From positions 975,183 through 1,039,182 of the forward strand of contig NW_022985556.1 of the NCBI RefSeq assembly GCF_010093815.1: a stretch of DNA of 64,000 nt. The letters run 5' to 3'. Shown here one piece after another: positions 22,749-33,029 of the stretch. Under the pieces are notes generated by a model that saw nothing but the letters and a program-made list of their open reading frames with translations, had not been told where the DNA came from and searched no databases. How positions within the stretch are numbered: position 1 is the first letter of the stretch; every line of letters begins with the position of its first letter. Position numbers and translations under genes: made by a program. Source of the stretch: Pseudovirgaria hyperparasitica (lineage: Eukaryota; Ascomycota; Dothideomycetes; Acrospermales; Acrospermaceae).

Positions 22749-23105
22749 CTAATTCGAGATCTTCGAGCTGACCTTCTTCCTACACAAATTATCAGCACTA
22801 CTTGGAATTTGATCATAGTCCCGAAGCAAACATACCCAGTCGCCTTCTCGTAAGCCTCGCGGCCACCATCGGTGATCTTCTCCTGCATGTTGCGGTCGAC
22901 GTTGTAGCCAGATTTCTTGGAGCCAAACGCAAATGCTGAAGGATCTGGTCAGTGTATGCGCGTGCTATGAGTAAACGCAGGAGACTTGCCCTTGTCGACG
23001 TAGTCGTCCTTCTGGCCGGCCTGCCCGGTGCCAGCTTGCGGGTTATTGGTGCTGCTTGAGCCGCTCTTGTTCGTGAATGATGCGAGGCCTTTCTTGAGGA
23101 AATCC

Positions 23106-23107
<2 letters not shown>
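22749..23107 (-). CDS. Small conserved fungal protein (about 82 aa), function unknown
   Basis: Three exons on the minus strand, 23107-22990, 22935-22836 and 22779-22749; 249 nt, 82 residues. The protein begins MDFLKKGLASFTNK, passes through a Gln/Gly-rich linker (AGTGQAGQKDDYVDK) and ends with EKITDGGREAYEKATG and KKVSSKISN. This MDFLKK...EKITD...YEKATGKKV pattern recurs in small proteins of many ascomycetes, often stress or conidiation associated, but I know no biochemical role. The first intron uses a GC donor (GCAAGT, 54 nt). The ATG follows directly on a CAT microsatellite. An exact count of 83 codons and the conserved ending support the model. Confidence 0.8.

Positions 23108-23147
<40 letters not shown>
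23106..23147. repeat. (ATG)14 trinucleotide microsatellite at a start codon
   Basis: Fourteen perfect ATG units on the plus strand read as CAT repeats on the coding strand of the 22749-23107 gene. They form the end of its 5' leader and run straight into the initiating ATG (...CATCATCATGGAT). Length changes would alter the leader without changing the protein. Confidence 0.9.
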
Positions 23148-23512
23148 CTTCGGATGGATGTGATTATGTGATATATCTGTAGACTTTGTTGTTGTAAATA
23201 TCGAGTAGTGGTCGGGGTGCAAGAGACTTAAGTACGAGGTTGGGTGAAGGGCTGAGATGACCTCATGTGGGGAACAAAGTTCTGGACAGGGTCTGGGGCG
23301 CTTGCACAGCCCGCACTTCACGATCTAGTCCCAGCGCGGCCCGCCGAGATCAGCGATGTGGCGGTGCAATAGTTCATCGTACTGTAGAAAGGAATCAAGG
23401 ATCGTGCTACTTGGGACTTGAGACGAGCACAGCCACGGAATGAACAAAATGTCTTCTAAGCTGTGAGAACAGCCCTCGTCCAGTCAACGAAGCAGTTTGT
23501 TTTCAATCAGAA
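23148..23512. other. Intergenic between two minus-strand genes
   Basis: Upstream region of the 22749-23107 gene and 3' region of the NT-C2 gene. A 279-bp open frame overlapping the microsatellite encodes mainly poly-His and is an artefact of the CAT repeat. Nothing else was seen. Confidence 0.4.
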
Positions 23513-24788
23513 TTACCCCAGCCGCCAGCTCCGGAGATCCTCTCGTATATCTATCTCCTCCACCTCATGAGTCGGCCGCTGTCTCCTCCTTTCAACCTCC
23601 GCTTTCATGTGACTAGCCTGCTGCTCCAAACTCGCTCGTCCTGTTGGACCTGTATCACCACCTTTTCGATGTCCATCTCGGCTCCCAGGCTTCCGCACAG
23701 GACTTCGTCCAAATCCGGTAGATCCGTTACGCCCATGGCCTAGCTTTTCGTTCTCACTACTCTCCCCGCCATCCTTCCAATTGACAGCACGTAAACGTGG
23801 CGACTTGGTGTAAGATGTGTGTTTGTCTCCCCAGCCGTCGCCGCCGGAAAAAATGTCCTCAATCGCGTCGTCAGCTTTGAGTTCGCCTGGTTGAGCGGCC
23901 CAGTACGCGGCAAGCGTGCGTCGGTACATGTCCTGTAACTCGCCAGTTTCCTTCGACTTCAATGAGATAGATGGTGCTGTGCCAATGAGTGTGGAGGAGT
24001 TGTCGTCAACTGGTGTATTGTCGGCATCTGCGGAGATGATGCCTGCAATACCGCCGAAAACAGGTGCGGTCTTCAGCGGAGGCCTATGGCACGATTAACT
24101 GTTTGAAAAAAGACATGAGTAAGCAGAATGACATACGCGACGTAATTTCGGTCACCCTCTGTCTGCCGCATGTATATCCCTATCTTCACTGTGCTATTGA
24201 TCTTACTATCTTGCATCAAATAACGCCTTACGACGCCCTCCTCAGCGTCAACTTCTTGCTCGCTGGGCTCGATGTACTCGGCCAGATTTAATCTGACATT
24301 TCCCAATGTTATACGCTCACCACGTCCAGTTCCGCCATACTCTTGCACAATCTCGAAGTTTATATACAATTCTTGCAGCATACTGTTCTTGTCTATTGTG
24401 ATTCGCACTGGGAGTCTTTTGTGGTAATCGTAAATGACTTTATGGTCCTTGATGGGACATTTTTCCGTTCGGCCGCGGTGTTCCGCCGCATTGGAGTGAG
24501 GTAGATGCCATTTGACGAAGGATATGCCGTTGACAAGAGGGACATTATTCAGATCAATAATCTTTCATTCGTTTTAGCGACGTATACGCGAGCAAGATGC
24601 AACCCCATACCTTCATATGCAGCTCGAACTTCGGCTGTTGAGGCGCATCTTGGTCAGCATGTTTCCGACACGGTTCTGAAGTATTTGAGAGCTTACTCGG
24701 CGCGTCTTTGGTACTACCAAGCCCGTCAGCGAGTGCGTGGCCAGGACATGCGCGCGTCGCAAAGACATTCCTCACCGAAAGCTTGCAT
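23513..24788 (-). CDS. NT-C2 domain protein (EEIG1/EHBP1-type N-terminal C2)
   Basis: Five exons: 24788-24776 (13 nt), 24713-24697 (17 nt), 24634-24611 (24 nt), 24561-24137 and 24083-23513; 1050 nt, 349 residues. Spliced, the start reads MQAFVPKTRRPKFELHMKI followed by IDLNNVPLVNGISFVKWHL, EHRGRTEKCPIKDHKVIYDY and GERITLGNVRLNLAEY, then RRYLMQDSKINSTVKIGI. This is a clear NT-C2 domain over residues 11-170, a membrane- or cytoskeleton-associated C2 fold. Residues 170-349 are low in order, basic and Gly/Ser/Arg-rich, with a WGD patch (SGGDGWGD). In animals the domain occurs in proteins linking vesicles to actin; the fungal role is uncertain. The first three coding exons are very small. Confidence 0.85.
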
Positions 24789-25200
24789 GGTGAAGAGACG
24801 TTGCAGGAAGATGTAGAGAAAGGGCTGATAAAGGTTCCGATCCCGCGGGCGTCAGGTCAAGTCGCACGGAAATAAGCCGGGATGTTGCAGAAGCGTCGTG
24901 TATGAATATCGTCGTTGAGCTGCAGGGCTGACAAGAATATATTAGGTGGTGTGATCTTGTCGTTGATTTGGGACAGAAGTCAAGGATGGTCAAGAATGAG
25001 ACGACGTCACTGGCCGACCTGGCGACTCGGCTGATGCGGACCTGGCGCCTATCAATCAAACCTACCTGGGGATTCAATAAACATCCGCGCTAGTCTGATT
25101 CCAGACGCGCTTAGACGCGTTGACGCGAGGCCTATTAGACGAAATCAACTTTTTCTTCATTCGCAGCGCACGTGTGTTAGGGTGTCGATCTTACAACAGC
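24789..25200. promoter_or_regulatory. Divergent promoter of NT-C2 gene and TAD1
   Basis: 412 bp between divergent starts. It contains the local repeat GACGCGCTTAGACGCGTTGACGCG near 25103-25127. No coding feature was recognised. Confidence 0.4.
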
Positions 25201-26794
25201 ATGCCATTCACTCCAGATGAAATCGCTGACTGTGTGCTCGAAGCATTTGGAAAGCTTCCAAACAAAGCAAAACCGCGTCCGACTGAAAATGGACGGCGAG
25301 AATGGGTACCTTTAGCAGGCATTGTAGCAACCAGAAGTACTTGTCATTCTGATTCCTTTGAGATGTAAAATGCTGACCTCGCATCTTTCATCAGAGGGTA
25401 AAGTGCTCGGATGCCTGTCGCTGGCGTGAGTAATTTAAATATACATATTTCTTAATATTGATTCGCGACAAGCACTGGCATGAAATGCCTTCCTCATGTT
25501 CACATGCCCAAATGTCAGGGTAAGATTTTACACGATTGTCATGCCGAAGTCCTGGCAATCCGTGCCTTCAACCATCTCCTCCTTCAGTCTGTCTCAGCTT
25601 TGATAGATGAGCTGAACCGCAATGGTACTATCAGAGGCAACTCGGTTCTCCTTGCATGTAGGACGGAGAACACAGTGAACTCTCTGCACCCACAGCCTTT
25701 CGCTATCCAGGATGATATTGAGCTTCACATGTATTGCTCAGAAGCCCCTTGTGGTGACGCCAGCATGGAACTTACCATGGACTCTCAACATGATGCTACT
25801 CCATGGGCGGCACCAGAATCAAGTGAAGAACCGCCTCTAGCTCTCAATGGTCGAGGTCATTTTTCGCAACTCGGTGTCGTCAGAAGAAAGCCTGGTATGT
25901 GCGTTCGTAAATATTGGGGATTGTGCATACTCATGCACCCTAGGTCGCGCTGATGCACCGCCAACACACTCTAAATCTTGCACAGACAAGCTCGCTATGA
26001 AGCAATGCACTTCGCTCCTCTCAGCGCAGACTTTCATTTTTATCAGTCCACGAAACGCATATCTCAAGTCTATAGTTCTTCCCGTTTCACAAATCAACAA
26101 CAAGAGTATGACACGTGCGTTTTCAGCTTCTGGTCGAATGGCGCCAATACTTACTCCCCTCGATCACTTCAAACCCAGCGGCTTCAGCTTTCGACCTTTC
26201 ACCATCATGCCGACGAAAAGAGAGTTTCAACATTCCCGTCGTGTAGCCCCAGCAGACGAAAAGCTGGTACCATCCAATTTATGCGCTGTACGGGCTGGGA
26301 AGCTGGATGAATTGATCGTTAACGGCTCTATTCAAGGCTTTAAAAAGGGCGACATCCGCAGCGTTAGTAGGTTGAGCAGACACAAGATGAAATGTGCTGC
26401 GATCGAAGCCGCATTCTGGTATGTAGGCGATGATGACAGCCGGCCGCGGTGCCCAGACCTGTTTCTGACCAAAGACTCATGGAAGACTTACCGCAAATTC
26501 AAGAAGGACGATGCATTCAAGCTGAGAAGGAAACTGAAGGATCAGGTCAAGGACAAAGCCCTGAAGGGCTGGATAGTCAATGACGGAGATGATGATTGGC
26601 CCCAAGAAGAAGAAGAAGAAGAAGAGGCTAATCCCGATAATGGAGACGACGAAAAGTATGAAGATGACTACGACCATGAAGACGACAGACGCAATGCGGC
26701 ATTCGATACAGAGTTTGCTGGTGATTCTGATGACTTGGTTTTCATGAAAAAATCAGTTCCCACAAAGGTGGAAGATGTTGAAGGCTTTCTATGA
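25201..26794 (+). CDS. TAD1: tRNA-specific adenosine deaminase Tad1 (ADAT1 family)
   Basis: Four exons: 25201-25336, 25395-25425, 25473-25894 and 25944-26794; 1440 nt, 479 residues. Tad1 converts A37 of tRNA-Ala to inosine. The zinc-deaminase residues are all present: HAE at 79-81 (HDCHAEVLAIRAFNH), the PCG cysteine at 149 (SEAPCGDASMEL) and the third ligand Cys209 in PPTHSKSCTDKLA. The N-terminal WVPLAGIVATRKGKVLGCLSLATGMKCLP is assembled across two introns. The last 85 residues form an acidic tail with WPQEEEEEEEANPDNGDDEK and DDYDHEDD, beyond the normal end of the A_deamin domain. The chosen ATG is the first one that fits the conserved start. Confidence 0.93.
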
Positions 26795-27355
26795 AACTCA
26801 ACCGCGGCGTTATCATTGTCTCGTCGAAAATGTGCAATATTCCTTTGCCCAACGTGATACTGTCGAACACCAAAAGTTCTATGCTCATGGTGGACCCGGT
26901 CACACCTTGGTAGCCGCGTCTTATGCCCTCACAGATACAGGCAACCCAATCAGGTGTTTCGACACGATACCCGTGACCAGTACGTTAGACCTTGTGCGGA
27001 ATGATCAACGGTATGTTTCCCTTCTTAAAAAAAACCTTCCTATCCACAGACTTAGCTTTCTACCTAAATCTCAGTAAGGTGTATCATATCTAGACGCAAA
27101 CTAATGACAGTATCCATCTAGAATCACAATTTACAGCCAGCTTCTAATGCTAGGACTGTAATAGGGACATTCGTAGGTTCGTCAGTGAGTTTTCGGAACA
27201 AGAGAGAGGTGTTGGCTGAGTGCCAAGATTAGTGAGTGGTACGAACTGCGACCTCCAACCCAGGCCAGGCAGCAACAATGATAGCACCATCCATTAATCC
27301 CCAAGAAACTTCGCTCGCATCATAAAACACACTACACAACGCCTTTACATTCAAC
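26795..27355. other. Intergenic, no gene seen
   Basis: 561 bp between TAD1 and the next plus-strand gene. A short frame at 26775-27077 overlaps the TAD1 end and has no features. The promoter of the 27356 gene is expected here. Confidence 0.4.
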
Positions 27356-28645
27356 ATGTCTGCGCGTGAGTCCATACGTGGAGAAATACGGCGCATGACG
27401 GCCGGTAAAAGCGGACCAAAGAAATGGCGGGCGGCTGCAAGGGTTTTAGTCGACAGGACAATGTCAACACAGTTCTGTATGGTGATAACGGTCAGTGGGC
27501 TTACGATTGGAGCCATTGTATGCATTGTACCTATCGCCGCCATCGGCTGCTTTTATGTGGCGCAGGAGAAATACAAAGAGCGCCACCGGAGCGCAAGGCA
27601 ACAGAAGAAATCCAAAGAAGAGAACCGGGTTGTTATGATGCCGCCTCCAAGGTTTGCTGACCTAGAGGTGACGAGACGGAGGAAGATCAGCTTCGAAGCA
27701 CAATGTGGTTCTGAAGAATCAAATGTGACGCCGGAAACGTCTTTGCAATATAAATCTCAACCTTCGAACCGAATGGCAGCGAAATCAAACTCGCAGATTG
27801 TGAACCCCTACAAACCGTTGAAGTTTCCACAGGACTCACCATTCTTCACCATTCTACCTTTAGACATCCGAATCATGGTATACGAGCTCGTCTGCGGTGG
27901 CCATCATCTAACTATAGTGCCATGCTACACCGGACCATATCGTCACGTTGGCGAACAGCGATACATCCAGATGAACACGTACGATTGCTACCCTATGTGT
28001 CCCGAACGACACAAGTACGAGACTGCCTATCGCTGGGTTGTTCCAATCGAGAGTGTCGAGGACTATAATCATGTGATGAGCCTGCCGTCGTTGGTGAATG
28101 GTTGGAGATCGAATGTATCCTTGTGGGTAATTCTAGACTCCAGAATGCCATGCTTGCCTGTACAGGGTCTTACTAGTGTCTTGTATGTCTGTCGTCAAAT
28201 GTTAGTATGATGATCTTGGCGTCAAATGCGTTGCTGACTTTGTCGCAGGTATCGCGAAGCTGTAAACGTTCTGTACGGCGCTAACAATTTCAACTTCAAT
28301 ATCACCAAAGATAAGCTACTACCGTTGTCCAAGTTCATGCTTCCGCAAAGAATCGATCACATCCATAGAGTCACTGTACATGCGACTCTTGTGGACATAG
28401 CAAACGGCGGTGGTGCGTGGGACGTCCTGCGAAACCTGAAAGGCTTGACGTATTTGTGCATTATTATTTCTGGGCCCATGCCACAGGTTGTCGATGACGA
28501 TCTATTCTATATCAAAAGGGTTGATCGACCTAGCAATTTGCGAGAGTTTGAGGTATTGATACCGTGGAAATTGAATGAAGAGTTGGATGCAGTCGTTAGG
28601 GGTGGAGATTGGTCGTGTCGAATAAGGAGGTACGCTATAAGCTAG
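27356..28645 (+). CDS. DUF7730/F-box-like protein with an N-terminal membrane segment
   Basis: Two exons, 27356-28200 and 28249-28645, with a 48-nt intron (GTTAGT...GCAG); 413 residues. The core starts FFTILPLDIRIMVYELVCGG, the LP-x-(D/E)-IR-x-x-(V/I)Y opening shared by fungal DUF7730 and F-box-like proteins. It continues VLYVCRQMYREAVNVLYGANNF, again typical. It also has a hydrophobic stretch near residues 42-68 (MVITVSGLTIGAIVCIVPIA) flanked by basic residues, so it is probably anchored in a membrane. Function is unknown; DUF7730 proteins are expanded in Dothideomycetes. Translation could end at 28645, or a further exon may exist after the GTACGC at 28631. Confidence 0.75.
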
Positions 28646-29429
28646 CACACAATGACATGAGGCTCGTCCAACTGCAGACATTTTATTGTGTGGTGTGACA
28701 GTTGGGTAGCCATGACATGACGTTAGACGGCACAGATGGCATGATGGTTATTGAAATCATGAAAAACTCTATTACTTCGCACGTCTTCCTGCTTCATATC
28801 GCATGGGGAGATGTCAGCATAGATTGGGAAGATATTAAATTCATGGGATCACATACCACCTAGAATTATTCAGAACGTGATGACCGCGATATGTGTAAAC
28901 ACTGGAGAGAATTTTTGTTGGGGCAGAAATAGAGTAGAGCCTGCAAGCTACAAAGTAAACATTGAATGTAGGCATGCTTCTTTACATCTGCCTAGAGCTC
29001 ACTAGGTATTTCTGTTACTCATCTACAAGGGAAATACTATATACATCAAAATTGGCAAAACGTATCAACGTGCTAGTTTACTTGCTCAACTTTATATTGC
29101 AGTGTTACACCTCAGTGGTAGAGGTTATGGATCTTTACTTGTTTCAAAGAAGCCTGTATAAACCTGTCAACTTGATTATGCATGCGGGTGTTAAGCTCAA
29201 TAGATACTCCCTCTTCAATTTTTCTACGAGCATAGATGTTACATGTAGAAACACACTCATGAACACAGCTTTGATATAAGATTTCCTTGGTTGCGTTTGT
29301 AGATAAAGAAATATAGATGCGGATTATACATCAGATCCTATATACGTACGAAGAGTCTTTATTACAGTATAAAGGGGGGGAATTAGATGTAATATAAAGT
29401 CTCATAGAGATGAGCTACGAATCAGAAAA
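28646..29429. other. AT-rich intergenic region
   Basis: 784 bp, AT-rich toward the right. A 105-residue frame at 28962-29279 is low in complexity and unsupported. Text near 29290-29400 (TATATACGTACG, a run of seven G) has RIP-like composition in patches. No gene was seen. Confidence 0.4.
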
Positions 29430-30626
29430 TTATTCCAATCCCGCAGTCCTCTTTGCTGCATTTTCTTCACGAAGAGCACGGGAAGAGTGCAGACTCCAAT
29501 GGTCGAAACCGCTACATGCCCAGCTAGCGAGACTTTGCTCATGAGTTTGCAGACATGTTTTACACCAGTGCTCATGCGCATGAATGTCTTCTCTGTCTTG
29601 ACACTCTTGAGTCCGCATATATCGAGCGTGAGGCTTTACAACTCCAAGCATAGCCAAGCCGATTGAATCTGCTTCAGACGCTTCGTAAACTATCTGACTC
29701 CATCCGGCATCTGAGTCAGTCGGTTCCCGAAACTTCGTGTCAGACCAGTCGACGTAGACAGTCTGATACGTGACAGTCTTCGCCGAGGAGCTGCTCAATT
29801 TTGGCCGTACAAGCATATCCACGCAATTGACCTCTTGATGGCATACTCCGCAGGCCTGTGTCTGTTCAAATACGCTGGTGGCACCATCCATAATCTGCTG
29901 ATAGTGCTCGATAGAGACGTGGTGCTGTATGTCGCTAATCTTGAAGCCGCCAATATATTCCATTAAGAGTCCAGGGGCTTGAAATGCTAAATTAACACTG
30001 TCGCTATATTCTGTGGGAACTTGGCCCCAGAGACACGAGTTCCGTACGGTGACCAGAGCATGTATGCGTGGAATGATCTCCCCCTGGTGCTTCTGCATCA
30101 GCTTGTACGCATTCGTCTCCGTATTGTATCGCTCATGACGACACCACCACTGAACACGGGCGTCGTCTGCACCAGGAATCGTAGATCTCGGATCGTCAGA
30201 GTGTTCAAAATACTTGCCATCATCGTCATCTTTCAGGTCATACCAGGAGTACCAGTCGGTGAGCTTATGGTCAACAAGATGCTTGGCTTGGCCGCTGAGG
30301 ACGAACTCCTGGTATGCTTGTTCATCAGCACCGTTCACCCAAGGCTCCAGGGCGACGCAGTATCTGCGTTGAAAAGTGAACCTCCGGTCGAAGACTTTGA
30401 GGACGTAGTGTGCTTCGTAGTTGGTCCGCGGTAGAGTGAGCCGTACAACCATAGTGCAAGCATGACTGCATTCGAGGTGCTTTACGATTTTGCATTCGAC
30501 TGACTTGGATGTGCCTTGTATTCTGAGGGTGATGCACGATCCAATGGTGTAAGGTGTCCTAGATGAAGTCAGTAAAGGATACTCATACCCGCCTTCAAAG
30601 GTGTACTCCTTGATGTTAGTCGCCAT
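29430..30626 (-). CDS. Kinase-fold protein with degenerate catalytic motifs (pseudokinase-like)
   Basis: Single exon, 398 residues. The order of blocks follows a protein kinase: YVLKVFD with Lys77 in the place of the ATP-binding Lys, the hinge LLMEYIGG near 220-227, a catalytic-loop equivalent HQEVNCVDMLV at 263-273 and VYVDWSDT at 290-297 in the place of the DFG strand. Aligned to HRDLKPENILV, the catalytic Asp is Glu265, the Lys is Asn and the metal-binding Asn is Asp270. It may still bind nucleotide but probably does not phosphorylate in the normal way. A Cys/His-rich tail (CKTCLQTHEQ, SWACSGFDHW) is an extra feature. Many fungal accessory kinases look like this; the target is unknown. Confidence 0.7.
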   Translation of the reverse strand: MATNIKEYTFEGGYEYPLLTSSRTPYTIGSCITLRIQGTSKSVECKIVKHLECSHACTMVVRLTLPRTNYEAHYVLKVFDRRFTFQRRYCVALEPWVNGADEQAYQEFVLSGQAKHLVDHKLTDWYSWYDLKDDDDGKYFEHSDDPRSTIPGADDARVQWWCRHERYNTETNAYKLMQKHQGEIIPRIHALVTVRNSCLWGQVPTEYSDSVNLAFQAPGLLMEYIGGFKISDIQHHVSIEHYQQIMDGATSVFEQTQACGVCHQEVNCVDMLVRPKLSSSSAKTVTYQTVYVDWSDTKFREPTDSDAGWSQIVYEASEADSIGLAMLGVVKPHARYMRTQECQDREDIHAHEHWCKTCLQTHEQSLASWACSGFDHWSLHSSRALREENAAKRTAGLE

Positions 30627-31729
30627 CGTTGTGACGCGTGCTTTGATAGCTCGGATAACGAGATCCAGGTGTATACGACTCTACTGATAGAAGAACCTGT
30701 ATATCTGTGGTCTGTGTAGAACGCGAGGTGTAAGTATCTCGGGAAGATGTAAATGATGATTCTTGAAGATGCTCTCAAGGGAGGTTATTATATTAACGCG
30801 TTGGACACTATCGTTAGGGGTACCAGAGAAAAGATTACCACGTAACACTGAGTTAGTATTTAATGCACTCTACGAGTCGACAAACGTAAATTTGAGATAC
30901 TTCGACAACATTTCCGTGTCCGGACTGGGATGGAACAGTTAGGTGTTTTTCTGCCGGCCCTCGTCGCATGAAGGCCTTGTTCAGCGTGAACGAGAAATTA
31001 TGCCACAATCTGTGCAACACCAACAGCTGATTGAAGATATGTTTGTTGATGAAATATTAACGCACCATGTTATGCATACACCTGGTGTTGGGTACTTCCT
31101 GCTGTCCACGAGGCTTTGAATAGGACCTGGGTTTGTGAAGCGAACTGGAGACAGTCAACCAATTCTGACCTCAACCTAAAAGTCTCCTGTGCACTTCTCA
31201 TGCAAGGTCTTCCACTAGACAAGTTTTGTGTCTTGGGCAATTTAAACAACTGTGTAGGTTCGGAGCTACACTTTGCAAGCAGTATAATAGAGTCTGCTCA
31301 TTGCTTCTCACTCGTTTATACAAAAGGCCCCGAATCACTGTCCTTAATAACTCGCAGGAAACCGACAACTATATCTCACAAACCAGTAATACTCCCCTTT
31401 AAGAACGTCGTTGCTTCGTGCTTACCGCAGCGATCACCAAAGGACTTTAATGATCGATCGCATACCCTGCCAGCACATTTTGGGAATAATTACCAGATAC
31501 AGGCATCCGATCGGATTTGAATTTCCAAAGAATAGTAAGAGTACTAAAAAGTCTGAAACATATCATGTTCATATGATTAAAAGCAATCTTCGAATAAATA
31601 CTAAATCTATTTTTAGCGAGGCAAAAAGCTAAGAGCTACCTATCTAGGTAATAGTGCTAGATTTACTATCTTAGTAGGTAGGTAATAGTAGTTAGACTGA
31701 CTAAGCTGTGTAATCCATATAATGGAACG
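30627..31729. other. Intergenic with a short AT-rich, RIP-like patch
   Basis: About 1.1 kb. The frame at 31116-31520 (134 codons) shows no domain, repeat or splice pattern and is rejected. From about 31530 to 31700 the DNA is AT-rich with TAGGTAATAG and TAGGTAGGTAATAGTAG repeats, possibly a remnant of a small repeat. The enoyl-CoA hydratase promoter should lie at the right end. Confidence 0.4.
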
Positions 31730-32765
31730 ATGCAATATGCACCTACATCATTGTTCTCGTGTACCACCAGATTGATGAATATGCCTTCAGCGCGCCGCCT
31801 CCCACGCCTCTGTGTCCCCCGAGTCCAACCCTTGAACCTCCGCGTACGCTTTTACTCTACGCCATCTACACCCTCAGTCCTTAAAATCACCAGCGTCCCC
31901 GCACCCCATTGTGGCAGCATACGCATCATATCGCTCAACCGACCCGAAGCACGCAATGCCATATCACGCCAATTGCTCGCCGAGCTCGAAACACAGATCA
32001 AGAGCATCGCAGGCGAGGGTGCAGACGGACCAACACGTGCGCTGATCCTGAGCTCCGAAAGCGACGCGAGTTTCTGCGCAGGCGCAGATCTGAAGGAGAG
32101 GAAGGCAATGAGCCAGAACGAGTACGCCTCTCTCTCCGACATATCAGCTGTCTAACATGATGCGCTCGTACTGGGGCTAATGGAGGCTATTCAGAACGTC
32201 AGCATTCCTGAAACAACTCCGCTCCACCTTCGCCCTCCTCGCCTCCCTCCCTATCCCCACCCTCTCGAGTGTATCCTCCCTCGCTCTTGGCGGCGGCCTC
32301 GAGCTTGCCCTCTGCACCCACCTCCGCGTCTTCTCTTCCCGCGCTATTGTGTCTCTGCCTGAAACGCGCCTTGCGATTTTACCCGGCGCTGGGGGCACAT
32401 ACCGCTTGCCAGCCATAATCGGCGCTCAGCGCGCGCGCGACTTGATTCTCACAGGCCGAAGAGTCAGCGCGGCAGAAGCGTATTTCTTGGGTCTGTGTGA
32501 TCGACTGGTGGAGGTCACGGACGAGGAGGCGCGCGTGAGCGGGAAGGGGAGGGAAAGGGTGCTAGAGGAGAGCGTTAAGGTAGCAAGAGAGATATGTGAG
32601 GGAGGACCAGTGGCGATACGGGCGGCGGTGAAGGCTATGGAGGGGTGGGAGAGGGGTGAGAACAGCGAGAATGAGGCATATGATATGGTGGTGGGGACAG
32701 AAGATCGGAATGAAGCATTACGGGCGTTCGGGGAGAAGAGAAAGCCTTCATTCAAGGGACGATGA
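31730..32765 (+). CDS. Mitochondrial enoyl-CoA hydratase (AUH/crotonase family)
   Basis: Two exons, 31730-32121 and 32195-32765, with a 73-nt intron; 963 nt, 320 residues. The N-terminus is rich in Arg and Ser with no acidic residues (SARRLPRLCVPRVQP, FYSTPST), a mitochondrial targeting pattern. The crotonase core follows: ISLNRPEARNAIS, FCAGADLKERKAMS for the first oxyanion-hole region, LALGGGLELAL with the first catalytic Glu, and LPETRLAILPGAGGT with the second Glu. The splice joining NE|TSAFLKQLRSTFALL restores the conserved helix. Likely reactions are hydration of methylglutaconyl-CoA or short enoyl-CoA in leucine or fatty-acid breakdown. An in-frame ATG at 31775 is an alternative start. 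Confidence 0.9.
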
Positions 32766-33029
32766 AGCGATCAGGGCGAAACTCGATGGTTAGCGGACAC
32801 GTGTACAATTGTGGAGATATGTCGAAATGGGACATGATGAGGGCATTTGTGCATGGCGTACGCGGGGGAGTTTAGACAGGCAAATACAATGGTGGATATT
32901 GTGGTAGGTAAGTGAGGTTTTTTAAGACGGGCGCTAATTAGCCATCTGTCTGTGTCTATCTTTTTGATATACAGCGGATGTCAATCTAAGCCACCAACAC
33001 TACATACCTCTTCTCTCATACCTTTTCTC

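Noticed and set aside
23043-23321. Open frame with 14-15 consecutive His
   Set aside because: It is the CAT microsatellite read in one frame on the strand of the 82-residue gene; no conserved text surrounds it.
31116-31520. 134-codon frame upstream of the enoyl-CoA hydratase
   Set aside because: No recognised motif and low similarity to any family pattern; likely chance.
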